Shown here piece after piece: positions 1-8,139 of a stretch of DNA of 16,249 bases; within the stretch, counting starts at the first letter, position 1, and each line of letters begins with the position of its first letter. Source of the DNA: PLA2 sp036273915. Its GTDB lineage: Bacteria > Planctomycetota > PLA2. The stretch is from NCBI GenBank assembly GCA_036273915.1, contig DASUGR010000007.1, forward strand, positions 1 to 16,249, in the 5' to 3' direction. A program made the translations under genes and the position numbers. The notes beneath the pieces were generated by a model. The model saw nothing but the letters and a program-made list of their open reading frames with translations. It was not told the DNA's origin and searched no databases.

Positions 1-551
1 GTGCGCTTGAACTCGTCGATCGTCCTCGGCTCGCCCAGTTCCTCGGCGCCCACCATGAGCTTCCCGAACGCGGTGCCGACATCCCCCAGGTAGTTGAGCC
101 CGACGACCGCGTAGCCACGCCAACGGAAGAGGTTCGAGAGCGCCTGGCCGATCACCGCCGAGCGGAGGTGGTGGAAGAGGAGCGGCTTCGCGATGTTCGG
201 CGAGCCGTAGTCGATGACGATCGTCTTTCCCGCTCCCTCGTCCGACCGCCCGTACTCGGCACCCGCGGCGGCAAGCGTCCGTTCGGTGAAGGCCTTCCGG
301 TTGAGGCGGAAGTTCACGAACGGCCCCTGCGCCTCGGCCGAGACGAGCCACTCGTCGGGCTCGAAGGCCTTGGCGACGCGCGCGGCGATCGCGGGCGGCG
401 GCTGTCCCAGCGCCTTCGCGAAGGGGAAGCAGGGCAGCGAGAGGTCGCCGCGGTCGCGCTCCTTCGGCACCGTGACCGCGCCGCGCGCGAGGTCGAGCGG
501 CAAGCCCGCCCTGCCCGCGGCGCGCGCGACGGCATCCTCGAACTCCTTCAT
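1..551 (-). CDS. argS: Arginyl-tRNA synthetase, N-terminal part (cut by window edge)
   Basis: This is the 5' part of a class I arginyl-tRNA synthetase, which charges tRNA-Arg in the cytoplasm. About 183 residues are visible and the gene runs off the left edge. Residues 1-90 look like the ArgRS-specific N-terminal tRNA-binding domain, including the family motif GPFVNFRL at 77-83. The catalytic fold starts near 111 with IDYGSPNIAKP, then HHLRSAVIGQAL, and GLNYLGDVGTAFGKL at 151-165, all typical ArgRS blocks. Oddity: the canonical H-x-G-H signature after NIAKP reads L-F-H-H (125-128), so the first His and the Gly are replaced; the usual LGDWGTQFG block reads LGDVGTAFG. The ATG at 551 is the natural start because the N-terminal domain begins directly after it. 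No Shine-Dalgarno sequence is seen; a TACCCT box lies 12 nt upstream. It follows the NUDIX-HD gene on the same strand after a 63-nt gap. Confidence 0.9.
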   Translation of the reverse strand, partial: MKEFEDAVARAAGRAGLPLDLARGAVTVPKERDRGDLSLPCFPFAKALGQPPPAIAARVAKAFEPDEWLVSAEAQGPFVNFRLNRKAFTERTLAAAGAEYGRSDEGAGKTIVIDYGSPNIAKPLLFHHLRSAVIGQALSNLFRWRGYAVVGLNYLGDVGTAFGKLMVGAEELGEPRTIDEFKR

Positions 552-590
552 GGCGCGGAAAGAAGGGTAACCGACGGGCCGCGATTCACG

Positions 591-604
591 GGGGGTCCGG
601 GGGC
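591..604 (+). repeat. G-rich 14-mer, copy 1
   Basis: GGGGGTCCGGGGGC lies in the gap between the NUDIX-HD stop (615) and the argS start (551). The identical 14-mer occurs at 8049-8062 and, on the other strand, at 15839-15852. An 11-nt version (GGGGGTCCGGG) is at 11666-11676. Function is unknown. Confidence 0.6.
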
Positions 605-614
605 CGGTTCCGGC

Positions 615-1568
615 CTACCGGATGCCGAGGAGGGCGTAGAGGTCCTTGCCGGTCCTCGATTCGAAGTCCGCCTTCAGCCGGCGGCAGATCCCGAGGTTCC
701 TCTCGAAGAAGGGCGACGGGCCGTAGCGCCGCGCGAGGTCCTCGTACCGCTCCTCGAGCGTCACGCGTCTCGGCCCCGCGGCGAGCGCGTCGGCGAGCGC
801 GATCGCCTGCTCCGCCGGATCGAACGTCTCGAGGTCGCACGCCTCGCTCATCTCCCGGTAGTGCGGGCCCCGGGGATCCGGCGCGCCCTTCGTGTAGTGC
901 GACAGGCAGGGCGGCGCGTAGCCCGGGTGGCCCGCGGCGACGACGAGCCGGAACCCCTCGAGCGGGTGGCGGTCGTCGTGCGTGACCGCGCGGCCGATGT
1001 CGTGGAGCCAAGCCGCCGCCTCGACGTAGTCGGGGTCAAGGGACCCCTCCCCGATCACCCGCGCCATGAGGGCCACCTCCGCGGTGTGCGCGACGACCTT
1101 CGCCCCCTCGCCCACGCGCGAGACGAGGAGCGCTTTCGCCTCCGGCGGCGGGAGCCCGCGCCGGAGGATCGGGTCCTTGAGGAAGACCGCGGCGTCGCGC
1201 ACGACCGTGCGCAGGTTCCCGTGCCGGATCGCGGCGAGCGTCCCGTCGAGATCCTTCCACTCCGCGAGGTCGTGCTCCCTCGAGAGCCGCACGTCGCGGG
1301 AGGCCGTCTCGCCCGCGTAGTAGGTGACCTCCTTCATCCCGCCGCCCGACGGATACCGTATTTTTCTAAGGAACCACCGGTTCGGCCGCACGTCGGTGAT
1401 GCCGGTCTCCTCGGCCGTCTCCCGCAGCGCGCCGTCGAGCGTCGCTTCGCCGGGCTCGAGGTGCCCCTTCGGCAGGCCGACGTCGCCGTGCCTCGCGTTG
1501 CGGAGGACGAGGTAGCGGAGGGGCGCCTCCCGCCGGAAGAGCACGAACCCGCTCGCGACCGCGCACAT
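615..1568 (-). CDS. NUDIX hydrolase fused to an HD phosphohydrolase domain
   Basis: A 317-residue two-domain protein. Residues 1-130 form a NUDIX domain of the Ap4A-hydrolase (NUDT2-like) type; the full NUDIX box G-x5-E-x7-R-E-x2-E-E-x-G is at 35-57, preceded by GLPKGHLEPGE. Residues about 140-300 form an HD domain: H161 (VVAHTAEV), H189-D190 (AAWLHDIG), H201 and D260 (ALAD) match the metal-binding pattern of the superfamily. The NUDIX half probably cleaves dinucleoside polyphosphates or another nucleotide-diphosphate compound. The HD half could dephosphorylate a nucleotide product, but its substrate cannot be read from sequence. ATG 1568 is chosen because the NUDIX fold (MCAVASGFVLFRRE) begins there; the open frame continues upstream only as a high-GC shadow. 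A TACGCT box sits 7 nt upstream and no Shine-Dalgarno is seen, so the transcript may be leaderless. The gene is divergent from the hexuloisomerase gene. Confidence 0.88.
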   Translation of the reverse strand: MCAVASGFVLFRREAPLRYLVLRNARHGDVGLPKGHLEPGEATLDGALRETAEETGITDVRPNRWFLRKIRYPSGGGMKEVTYYAGETASRDVRLSREHDLAEWKDLDGTLAAIRHGNLRTVVRDAAVFLKDPILRRGLPPPEAKALLVSRVGEGAKVVAHTAEVALMARVIGEGSLDPDYVEAAAWLHDIGRAVTHDDRHPLEGFRLVVAAGHPGYAPPCLSHYTKGAPDPRGPHYREMSEACDLETFDPAEQAIALADALAAGPRRVTLEERYEDLARRYGPSPFFERNLGICRRLKADFESRTGKDLYALLGIR

Positions 1569-1575
1569 GCCGGCA

Positions 1576-1581
1576 AGCGTA
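1576..1581 (-). promoter_or_regulatory. Candidate -10 box (TACGCT) of the NUDIX-HD gene
   Basis: On the minus strand TACGCT is followed by 7 nt and then the ATG at 1568. Transcription would therefore begin at or within 1-2 nt of the start codon. It fits the TANNNT pattern described for leaderless genes in other bacteria such as Deinococcus. No convincing -35 box is visible. Confidence 0.4.
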
Positions 1582-1612
1582 ACCGGCGGATGGCGGACGG
1601 GGCGCGTTCGGC

Positions 1613-1618
1613 TAGAAT
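1613..1618 (+). promoter_or_regulatory. Candidate -10 box (TAGAAT) of the hexuloisomerase gene
   Basis: TAGAAT matches the -10 consensus at five of six positions and stands out in a GC-rich gap. It ends 10 nt before the GTG at 1629, leaving a leader of only a few nucleotides. If it is real, the alternative in-frame ATG at 1590, which lies upstream of the box, cannot be the start. It is back to back with the minus-strand box at 1576-1581. Confidence 0.45.
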
Positions 1619-1628
1619 CCCGCGTCCA

Positions 1629-2144
1629 GTGCGCGGCGTCCTGAAGGACCTCCAGCGGATCCTCGAGGCGGTGCCCGAGGCCGAGACGCGCCGCTTCGTC
1701 GAGGCCATCCGCGACGCCCGGCGCGTCTTCATGTACGGCCTCGGGCGATCGGGCCTCGTCGCGCGCATGTTCGGCATGCGCCTCGTGCACCTGGGCCTCG
1801 ACGCGACGGTCGTCGGCGACACCACGACCCCCGCGATCCGGACCGGCGACCTCATGATCCCCTGCTCCCGGTCGGGCCGCTCCCCGATCCTCCACCACAT
1901 GATCCGCCTCGCGCACCGGGAGAAGGCGCGCGTCGCGGCGGTCGTCGGCACGCCCGAGGCGCTCAAGGCGGACCTCATCGTGCGGCTGCCCCTGGAGGCG
2001 GCGAAGACCGAGCGTCCGCAGCCCATGGGCTCGCTCTTCGAGCAGGCGCTGCTCCTCTACCTCGACCACGTCGTCCTGCTCCTCATGGCGGAGCTGAACA
2101 AGACGGTCGAGGACATGGAGCGGATCCACTCGAACCTGCCGTGA
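1629..2144 (+). CDS. hxlB: 6-phospho-3-hexuloisomerase (SIS domain)
   Basis: This SIS-domain sugar-phosphate isomerase of the PHI family interconverts 3-hexulose-6-phosphate and fructose-6-phosphate, the second step of the ribulose monophosphate route for formaldehyde fixation, or its reverse in pentose supply. Family blocks are clear: VFMYGLGRSGLVARMFGMRL, HLGLDATVVGDTTTPAI, and the C-terminal MGSLFEQALLLYLD followed by DMERIHSNLP. The usual SGSG phosphate-binding loop reads SRSG. The GTG start gives 171 residues, slightly short for the family (about 180-190). ATG 1590 would add 13 residues, but the likely -10 box at 1613-1618 lies downstream of it. The partner hexulose-6-phosphate synthase is not in the window, so the pathway role is inferred. 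Confidence 0.85.
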   Translation: MRGVLKDLQRILEAVPEAETRRFVEAIRDARRVFMYGLGRSGLVARMFGMRLVHLGLDATVVGDTTTPAIRTGDLMIPCSRSGRSPILHHMIRLAHREKARVAAVVGTPEALKADLIVRLPLEAAKTERPQPMGSLFEQALLLYLDHVVLLLMAELNKTVEDMERIHSNLP

Positions 2145-2160
2145 GAGGCGGGGGGGCTGC

Positions 2161-2200
2161 GGGGGCGCACCGAGCGGCGGGACCCCTCCCCCGCGCCCCC
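2161..2200 (+). terminator. Possible G+C hairpin after the hexuloisomerase gene
   Basis: GGGGGCGC at 2161-2168 can pair with GCGCCCCC at 2193-2200 across a 24-nt loop, starting 16 nt after the stop codon. There is no T tract, so this is at best a non-canonical terminator. Homopolymeric G and C runs make chance pairing likely here. Confidence 0.25.
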
Positions 2201-2257
2201 TCCCGTCCCCCGCGCCGGAATCGCCTCACGGCGCGACGCCTTCGCCCTCGGGTTAAC

Positions 2258-2313
2258 TTGACCGGGATCCCCGGGGGGCCCACAGTATGGGGGCTGCCCC
2301 TGCTACAGCGCGG
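2258..2313 (+). promoter_or_regulatory. Upstream region and ribosome binding site of the acyl-CoA operon
   Basis: GGAGG at 2311-2315 lies just upstream of the thiolase ATG and is a good Shine-Dalgarno sequence. TTGACC at 2258-2263 resembles a -35 box, but the best -10-like words behind it (CAGTAT at 2283, TATGGG at 2286) have spacers of 19 and 22 nt. The promoter assignment is therefore weak, while the ribosome binding site is solid. Confidence 0.3.
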
Positions 2314-2321
2314 AGGCCCAC

Positions 2322-3503
2322 ATGAAACAGGCAGTGATCGTCGGCGCGGCGCGGACCGCGATCGGCAAGTTCCTCGGCGGGTTCAGCTCCCTTGCGGCGC
2401 CGGAACTGGGCGCGGTGGCCGTGAAAGCAGTGCTCGCGCGGGCGGGCGTCGACGTGAAGGACGTCGACGAGGTGATCCTCGGCAACGTCCTCCAGGCGGG
2501 CGTCGGCCAGAACCCTGCCCGGCAGGCGGCGCTGAAGGCGGGGCTCCCGCCCACGATCGCCGCCTACACGATCAACAAGGTGTGCGGCTCGGGGCTCAAG
2601 GCCGTGGCGCTTGCGACGCAGGCGATCCGCGCGGGCGACGGGACCCTCTACGTCGCCGGCGGCATGGAGTCGATGACCAACGCTCCCTACCTGCTGCGGA
2701 AGGCGCGGCAGGGCGTGCGCCTCGGCAACGACGAGCTGACCGACGCGATGGTCGCGGACGGCCTGTGGGACGTCTACGAGGACTACCACATGGGCAACAC
2801 GGCGGAGCTCGTGGCGAGGGAGTACTCGGTCTCGCGGAAGCAGCAGGACGAGTTCGCGACGATGTCGCACAAGAGGGCCGCGGCCGCCGCGGCGGCGGGG
2901 AAGTTCGACAGGGAGATCGTCCCGGTCGAGATCCCGCAGCGGAAGGGGCCCCCGGTTGTGGTGAAGCAGGACGAGGGGGTCCGCGCGGACGCCTCGCCCG
3001 ACTCGCTCGGCAAGCTCCGGCCGGCGTTCGCGTCCGACGGCACCGTGACCGCGGGCAACGCGTCGCAGATCTCCGACGGCGCGGCGGCGGTCGTCGTGAT
3101 GGAGGAGGGGCGCGCGAAGTCGCTCGGCCTGAAGCCGCTTGCGCGGATCACCGGCTACGCGACCGGCGGCGTCGAGCCCAAGTGGGTCATGATGGCGCCG
3201 ATCGAGGCCGTGAAGAAGCTCAACGCGATCCGCGGGACCACGGTCGACGACTACGACCTCGTCGAGCTGAACGAGGCGTTCAGCTCGCAGGCGTGCGCGG
3301 TCACGAAGAAGCTGAATCTCGACCCCGAGCGCGTCAACGTGAACGGCGGCGCGGTGGCGCTCGGCCACCCGATCGGCGCCTCCGGCTGCCGCATCCTGGT
3401 CACGCTGCTGCACGCGATGGCGGACCGGAACGCGAAGACCGGCCTCGCGACGCTCTGCCTCGGCGGCGGGAACGCGGTGGCCCTCTCGGTGGAGCGCGTC
3501 TGA
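2322..3503 (+). CDS. atoB: Acetyl-CoA C-acetyltransferase (thiolase)
   Basis: A 393-residue biosynthetic-type thiolase that condenses two acetyl-CoA to acetoacetyl-CoA or runs thiolytically in reverse. The catalytic set is complete: nucleophile C88 in NKVCGSGLKAV, H349 in GGAVALGHPIGASGCR, and C379 in LCLGGGNA, at nearly the positions known for the Zoogloea enzyme. VELNEAFSSQA and SDGAAAVVVM are further family blocks. Length is normal. The ATG at 2322 has a Shine-Dalgarno GGAGG just upstream. It is the first gene of a tightly packed operon: its stop TGA overlaps the ATG of the hydroxyacyl-CoA dehydrogenase gene by one base (TGATG). Its neighbours point to short-chain acyl-CoA metabolism; direction (synthesis or degradation) cannot be told. 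Confidence 0.95.
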   Translation: MKQAVIVGAARTAIGKFLGGFSSLAAPELGAVAVKAVLARAGVDVKDVDEVILGNVLQAGVGQNPARQAALKAGLPPTIAAYTINKVCGSGLKAVALATQAIRAGDGTLYVAGGMESMTNAPYLLRKARQGVRLGNDELTDAMVADGLWDVYEDYHMGNTAELVAREYSVSRKQQDEFATMSHKRAAAAAAAGKFDREIVPVEIPQRKGPPVVVKQDEGVRADASPDSLGKLRPAFASDGTVTAGNASQISDGAAAVVVMEEGRAKSLGLKPLARITGYATGGVEPKWVMMAPIEAVKKLNAIRGTTVDDYDLVELNEAFSSQACAVTKKLNLDPERVNVNGGAVALGHPIGASGCRILVTLLHAMADRNAKTGLATLCLGGGNAVALSVERV

Positions 3504-4342
3504 TGCTCGGGGTCATCGGCGCCGGCACCATGGGCAACGGCATCGCCCAGGTGTTCTCCATGTTCAAGCACCCGGTCGTCCTCGTGGACGTGGACGCCGC
3601 CGCGGTCAAGCGCGGCACGGACGCGATCAAGGGCAGCCTCGACCGGATCGTCAGGAAGGAGAAGATGACGGCGGACGAGGCGCACGCGGTGCTCGGCCGC
3701 ATCCGCGCCTCCACGTCGCTGAAGGACCTCGCCGAGGCGGAGCTGGTCGTCGAGGCGATCGTCGAGAACGCGGCCGTCAAGGAGAAGCTCTTCCGCGAGC
3801 TCGACGCGGCCGTCCGCCCGGACGGGATCCTCGCGACGAACACGTCGTCGATCTGGGTCACGAAGATCGCCGCCGCGACCAAGCGGCCCGACAGGGTCAT
3901 CGGCATGCACTTCATGAACCCGGTGCCGGTGATGAAGCTCGTCGAGATCATCCGGGGCCAGGACACGTCGGATGCCACGACGGCCAAGGTGATGGATCTC
4001 GCGCGGGGCCTCGACAAGACCCCGGTCGAGGTGAAGGACTCGCCGGGCTTCGTGAGCAACCGGGTGCTCCTCCCGATGATCAACGAGGCGATCTTCTGCC
4101 TCCACGAGGGCGTGGGGACCGCGGAGGCCATCGACACGGTGATGAGGCTCGGGATGGCCCACCCGATGGGCCCCCTGCAGCTGGCCGATTTCATCGGCCT
4201 CGACGTCTGCCTGGCGATCCTCGAGGTGCTTCACAAGGACCTCGGGGACGACAAGTACCGTCCCTGCCCCCTGTTACGGAAGATGGTCATGGCGGGGCAT
4301 CTCGGCAAGAAGAGCGGGCGGGGCTTCTACACCTACGCATAA
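3503..4342 (+). CDS. hbd: 3-hydroxybutyryl-CoA dehydrogenase
   Basis: A 279-residue NAD(P)-dependent L-3-hydroxyacyl-CoA dehydrogenase, oxidising 3-hydroxybutyryl-CoA to acetoacetyl-CoA or the reverse. The Rossmann motif GVIGAGTMGNGIAQ is at 3-16, the cofactor acid near D29-D31 (LVDVD), TNTSS at 112-116, and the catalytic H136 in GMHFMNPVP pairs with E148 in KLVEI. The C-terminal domain has DSPGFVSNRVLLPMINEA and AHPMGPLQLADFIGLD, and ends GKKSGRGFYTYA, as in stand-alone Hbd/PaaH proteins rather than FadB fusions. Start ATG 3503 overlaps the thiolase stop by 1 nt, suggesting translational coupling. The next gene begins 5 nt after its stop. Confidence 0.95.
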   Translation: MLGVIGAGTMGNGIAQVFSMFKHPVVLVDVDAAAVKRGTDAIKGSLDRIVRKEKMTADEAHAVLGRIRASTSLKDLAEAELVVEAIVENAAVKEKLFRELDAAVRPDGILATNTSSIWVTKIAAATKRPDRVIGMHFMNPVPVMKLVEIIRGQDTSDATTAKVMDLARGLDKTPVEVKDSPGFVSNRVLLPMINEAIFCLHEGVGTAEAIDTVMRLGMAHPMGPLQLADFIGLDVCLAILEVLHKDLGDDKYRPCPLLRKMVMAGHLGKKSGRGFYTYA

Positions 4343-4347
4343 CGACG

Positions 4348-5487
4348 ATGGACTTCGATCTGAGAGAGGAACTGGTCGCGATCCGCGACCTCGCGCGGGA
4401 CTTCGCCCGGGACGTCTGCGCGCCCGGCGCGGCGGAGCGTGACAAGAAGGAGGAGTTCCCGACCGACCCCGTGCGGAAGGCCGCGGAGCTGGGCCTCATG
4501 GGCCTCCTTGTGCCGGAGGCGTACGGGGGTTCGGGGCTCGGGAACATGGCGCTCTGCCTCTCCCTCATCGAGGTCAACAAGGCGGACGCGTCGGTCGGCG
4601 TCACCCTCTCCGTCCACAACTCGCTCTGCTGCTCCTGCATCAACTCGTGGGGGAGCGACGAGCTCAAGCGGAAGTACCTGCCGCGGCTGGCCTCGGGCGA
4701 GCTGCTCGGCGCCTACGCGCTCTCGGAGACGGGCTCCGGCTCGGACGCCGGCAGCCTCACCTGCAAGGCGGTCCGCGACGGCGACGACTACGTCGTCACC
4801 GGCTCCAAGGCGTGGATCACGAGCGGCGACCACGCGGACGTCTACATCCTCTTCGCGCGCACCGGCGGGGAGGGCAACAAGGGCGTCTCGGCGTTCGTCG
4901 CGGAGCGCGCGTGGAAGGGGCTCGCGGTCGGCAAGAAGGAGCCGAAGCTCGGCATCCGCTCCTCCTCGACCGTGCAGCTCCATTTCGACAAGTGCCGCGT
5001 CCCGGCCGCGAACCTCCTCGGCGAGCTGAACCAGGGGTTCAAGGTCGCGCTCCACACGCTCGACGGCGGGCGGATCGGCATCGCGTGCCAGGCGCTCGGC
5101 ATCATGGAGGCCTGCCTCGAGGCGTCGACGAAGTACGCGAAGGAGCGGAGGCAGTTCGACCAGCCGATCGGCGACTTCCAGGCGATCCAGTGGAAGCTCG
5201 CGGAGATGAAGCTCCGGATCGACGCGGCGCGCCTGCTCATCTACCGCGCAGCGACGCTCCGGGACGCGGGCAGGCCGCACGGCCTCGAGGCGGCCGAGGC
5301 GAAGCTCTTCGCGTCGCAGTCGGCCAACTGGTGCGCGACCCAGGCGGTGCAGGTGCACGGCGGCGCCGGCTACTGCACCGATTTCCCCGTCGAGCGGTAC
5401 TTCCGCGACGCCCGCATCACCGAGATCTACGAGGGAACGACCGAGATCCAGAAGGTCGTCATCGCGCGACACCTGCTGCGCGAATGA
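4348..5487 (+). CDS. Acyl-CoA dehydrogenase, short-chain (butyryl-CoA type)
   Basis: A 379-residue FAD-dependent acyl-CoA dehydrogenase. The start MDFDLREELVAIRDLARDFA is typical of Bcd/Acads proteins. LSETGSGSDAG and WITSGDHAD form the FAD pocket, and ERRQFDQPIGDFQAIQWKLA and QVHGGAGYCTDFPVERYFRD are the usual C-terminal blocks. The catalytic base is E362 in EIYEGTTEIQ, the position used by short/medium-chain enzymes. It likely converts butyryl-CoA or a similar short acyl-CoA to the 2-enoyl-CoA, passing electrons to an ETF that is not in the window. It starts 5 nt after the dehydrogenase gene and overlaps meaB by 4 nt (ATGA). Chain-length preference is not certain. Confidence 0.93.
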   Translation: MDFDLREELVAIRDLARDFARDVCAPGAAERDKKEEFPTDPVRKAAELGLMGLLVPEAYGGSGLGNMALCLSLIEVNKADASVGVTLSVHNSLCCSCINSWGSDELKRKYLPRLASGELLGAYALSETGSGSDAGSLTCKAVRDGDDYVVTGSKAWITSGDHADVYILFARTGGEGNKGVSAFVAERAWKGLAVGKKEPKLGIRSSSTVQLHFDKCRVPAANLLGELNQGFKVALHTLDGGRIGIACQALGIMEACLEASTKYAKERRQFDQPIGDFQAIQWKLAEMKLRIDAARLLIYRAATLRDAGRPHGLEAAEAKLFASQSANWCATQAVQVHGGAGYCTDFPVERYFRDARITEIYEGTTEIQKVVIARHLLRE

Positions 5488-6425
5488 GCACGACCCCCCG
5501 CCCGCCCGACGCCGAGGCCATCCTTCGCGGCGACCGGCGCGCGCTCGGAAAAGGGCTCACCTGCATGGAGGCGATGGACGACGAGGCGCTGCGCCTCCTC
5601 GACGCGCTTTGGGAGAGGACCGGCCGCGCGCGCCGCGTCGGGATCACGGGGCCGCCGGGCGTCGGCAAGTCGACCCTCGTGAGCGGCCTCATCCGGGCGT
5701 ACCGCGCTCTTGGCCGGAGCGTCGGCGTCCTCGCCGTGGACCCGTCGAGCACGGTCACGGGCGGCGCGCTCCTCGGCGACCGCCACCGGCTCGGCGCGGA
5801 GGCGCACGACCCGAGGGTCTTCGTCCGCTCCTTCGGCACCCGCGGGAGCACGGGCGGCCTCTCGCGCGCGGCGCCGTTCGCGCTCGACCTCCTCGACGCC
5901 GCCGGGTTCGACGTCGTGCTCGTCGAGACGGCGGGCGTGGGGCAGACCGAGATCGAGGTCGCGGCGACGGCCGACAGCGTCGCGGTCGTCCTCTCCCCGG
6001 AGTCGGGCGACGCCGTGCAGGCGATGAAGGCGGGGCTCCTGGAGATCGCCGACGTCCTCTGCGTGAACAAGGCCGACCGGGAGGGCGCCGCGGGCCTCGT
6101 GGAGGCGCTCGAGGCGACGCTCGACCTGGGCGCGCCGGCGCCGTGGCGGCCGCCCGTGGTCGCGACGCGCGGGCTCGAGGACGCGACCGCCCTCTTCGAG
6201 GCGCTCGAGACGCACGCGGAGTGGCTGCTCGAGGGCGGCCGCCTCGGCGAGCGGAGGCGGAGGGGGCTCGGGGGCAGGCTCAAGACGCTCGTGCGCGAGC
6301 TCTTGTCCGAGCGGCTCCTCGCGGGCAGGGACGCGCTCCTCGACGCGCGCGCTGCGGAGGCGGCCTCCAAGCGGCGCTCGCTCCTCGACGCGGCCCGGAG
6401 TACCGTGGAGGAGATCCTCCGATGA
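5484..6425 (+). CDS. meaB: MeaB/ArgK G-protein chaperone of a B12-dependent acyl-CoA mutase
   Basis: A 313-residue P-loop GTPase of the MeaB/MMAA family, which gates cofactor loading and protects methylmalonyl-CoA-type mutases. Walker A GPPGVGKST is at 56-64, VDPSS at 85-89, GGALLGDRHRL at 93-103, the Walker B/switch ETAGVGQTEIE at 148-158, and the base-specificity motif NKAD at 195-198. The C-terminal helical region that supports dimerisation follows. The N-terminal motif is slightly unusual (GKGLTCMEAMDD instead of the common RAIT-type sequence). It overlaps both neighbours by 4 nt (ATGA). Its direct neighbour is the B12-binding mutase subunit, so partnership is well supported. It is named ArgK in older annotation, but a role in arginine transport is not supported here. 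Confidence 0.93.
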   Translation: MSTTPRPPDAEAILRGDRRALGKGLTCMEAMDDEALRLLDALWERTGRARRVGITGPPGVGKSTLVSGLIRAYRALGRSVGVLAVDPSSTVTGGALLGDRHRLGAEAHDPRVFVRSFGTRGSTGGLSRAAPFALDLLDAAGFDVVLVETAGVGQTEIEVAATADSVAVVLSPESGDAVQAMKAGLLEIADVLCVNKADREGAAGLVEALEATLDLGAPAPWRPPVVATRGLEDATALFEALETHAEWLLEGGRLGERRRRGLGGRLKTLVRELLSERLLAGRDALLDARAAEAASKRRSLLDAARSTVEEILR

Positions 6426-6867
6426 GCGCCCCCTCCCCCCGCGCCCCCCTCCCCCGAGGCCCGAGGCCCATCCGCGTCCTCGTGGCGAAGGCGGGTCTCG
6501 ACGGGCACGACCGGGGGGCAAAGGTCGTCGCCCAGGCGCTCAAGGACGCGGGCATGGAGGTCGTCTACACGGGCCTCCGCCAGACCCCGGAGATGATCGT
6601 CAAGGCGGCGTCGGAGGAGGACGTGGACGCGATCGGGATCTCGCTCCTCTCCGGCGCGCACATGACCGTCTTCCCGCGCGTGCTCGAGCTCCTCGAGGAA
6701 GGGGGGCTCTCGCACGTGCTGCTGACCGGCGGCGGCGTGATCCCGGAGAAGGACCGGGAGGCGCTTCTCGCCAGCGGCGTCGGCATGCTCTTCGGGCCGG
6801 GGACGCCGACCGCGGAGCTCATCGACTACATCAAGAGGGAGGTCGCGCTGCGGCGCGGTCGGTCCAA

Positions 6868-6871
<4 letters not shown>
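6422..6871 (+). CDS. Cobalamin-binding (small) subunit of a methylmalonyl-CoA-type mutase
   Basis: A 149-residue stand-alone B12-binding domain as in the C-terminal part or small subunit of methylmalonyl-CoA, isobutyryl-CoA or ethylmalonyl-CoA mutases. The base-off/His-on motif DGHDRG is at 27-32 with H29 as the cobalt ligand. GISLLSGAHMTVFPRV and LLTGGGVIPEKD follow at the expected distance for binding the nucleotide tail. The first 17 residues are a Pro/Arg-rich extension. It overlaps meaB by 4 nt and the next acyl-CoA dehydrogenase by 4 nt. The large TIM-barrel subunit is not in the window, so which mutase it serves is open. Confidence 0.92.
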
Positions 6872-8048
<1,177 letters not shown>

Positions 8049-8049
<1 letters not shown>

Positions 8050-8062
8050 GGGGTCCGGGGGC
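8049..8062 (+). repeat. G-rich 14-mer, copy 2
   Basis: GGGGGTCCGGGGGC is identical to the word at 591-604. It begins on the last base of the acyl-CoA dehydrogenase stop codon and runs into a further (G)n-C stretch to about 8086. Confidence 0.6.
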
Positions 8063-8124
8063 GCGGGGGCGGGGGCGGGCCCCGCGGAGCTGACGAAGCC
8101 GTTACCTGCCCTCGCGCCGCCGCC

Positions 8125-8133
8125 TGCGATACT
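8125..8133 (+). promoter_or_regulatory. Extended -10 box giving a leaderless start at 8140
   Basis: T-G-C followed by GATACT (8128-8133) forms an extended -10 element. It ends 6 nt before the GTG at 8140, placing the expected transcription start on the start codon. There is no Shine-Dalgarno sequence, which agrees with a leaderless message. The layout is the same as upstream of lysA (14548-14563). Confidence 0.5.
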
Positions 8134-8139
8134 TTTGGC

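Noticed and set aside
168..1628. Upstream extension of the hexuloisomerase frame
   Set aside because: The extension overlaps argS and the NUDIX-HD gene on the opposite strand and has no homology. Family similarity begins only after about 1650.
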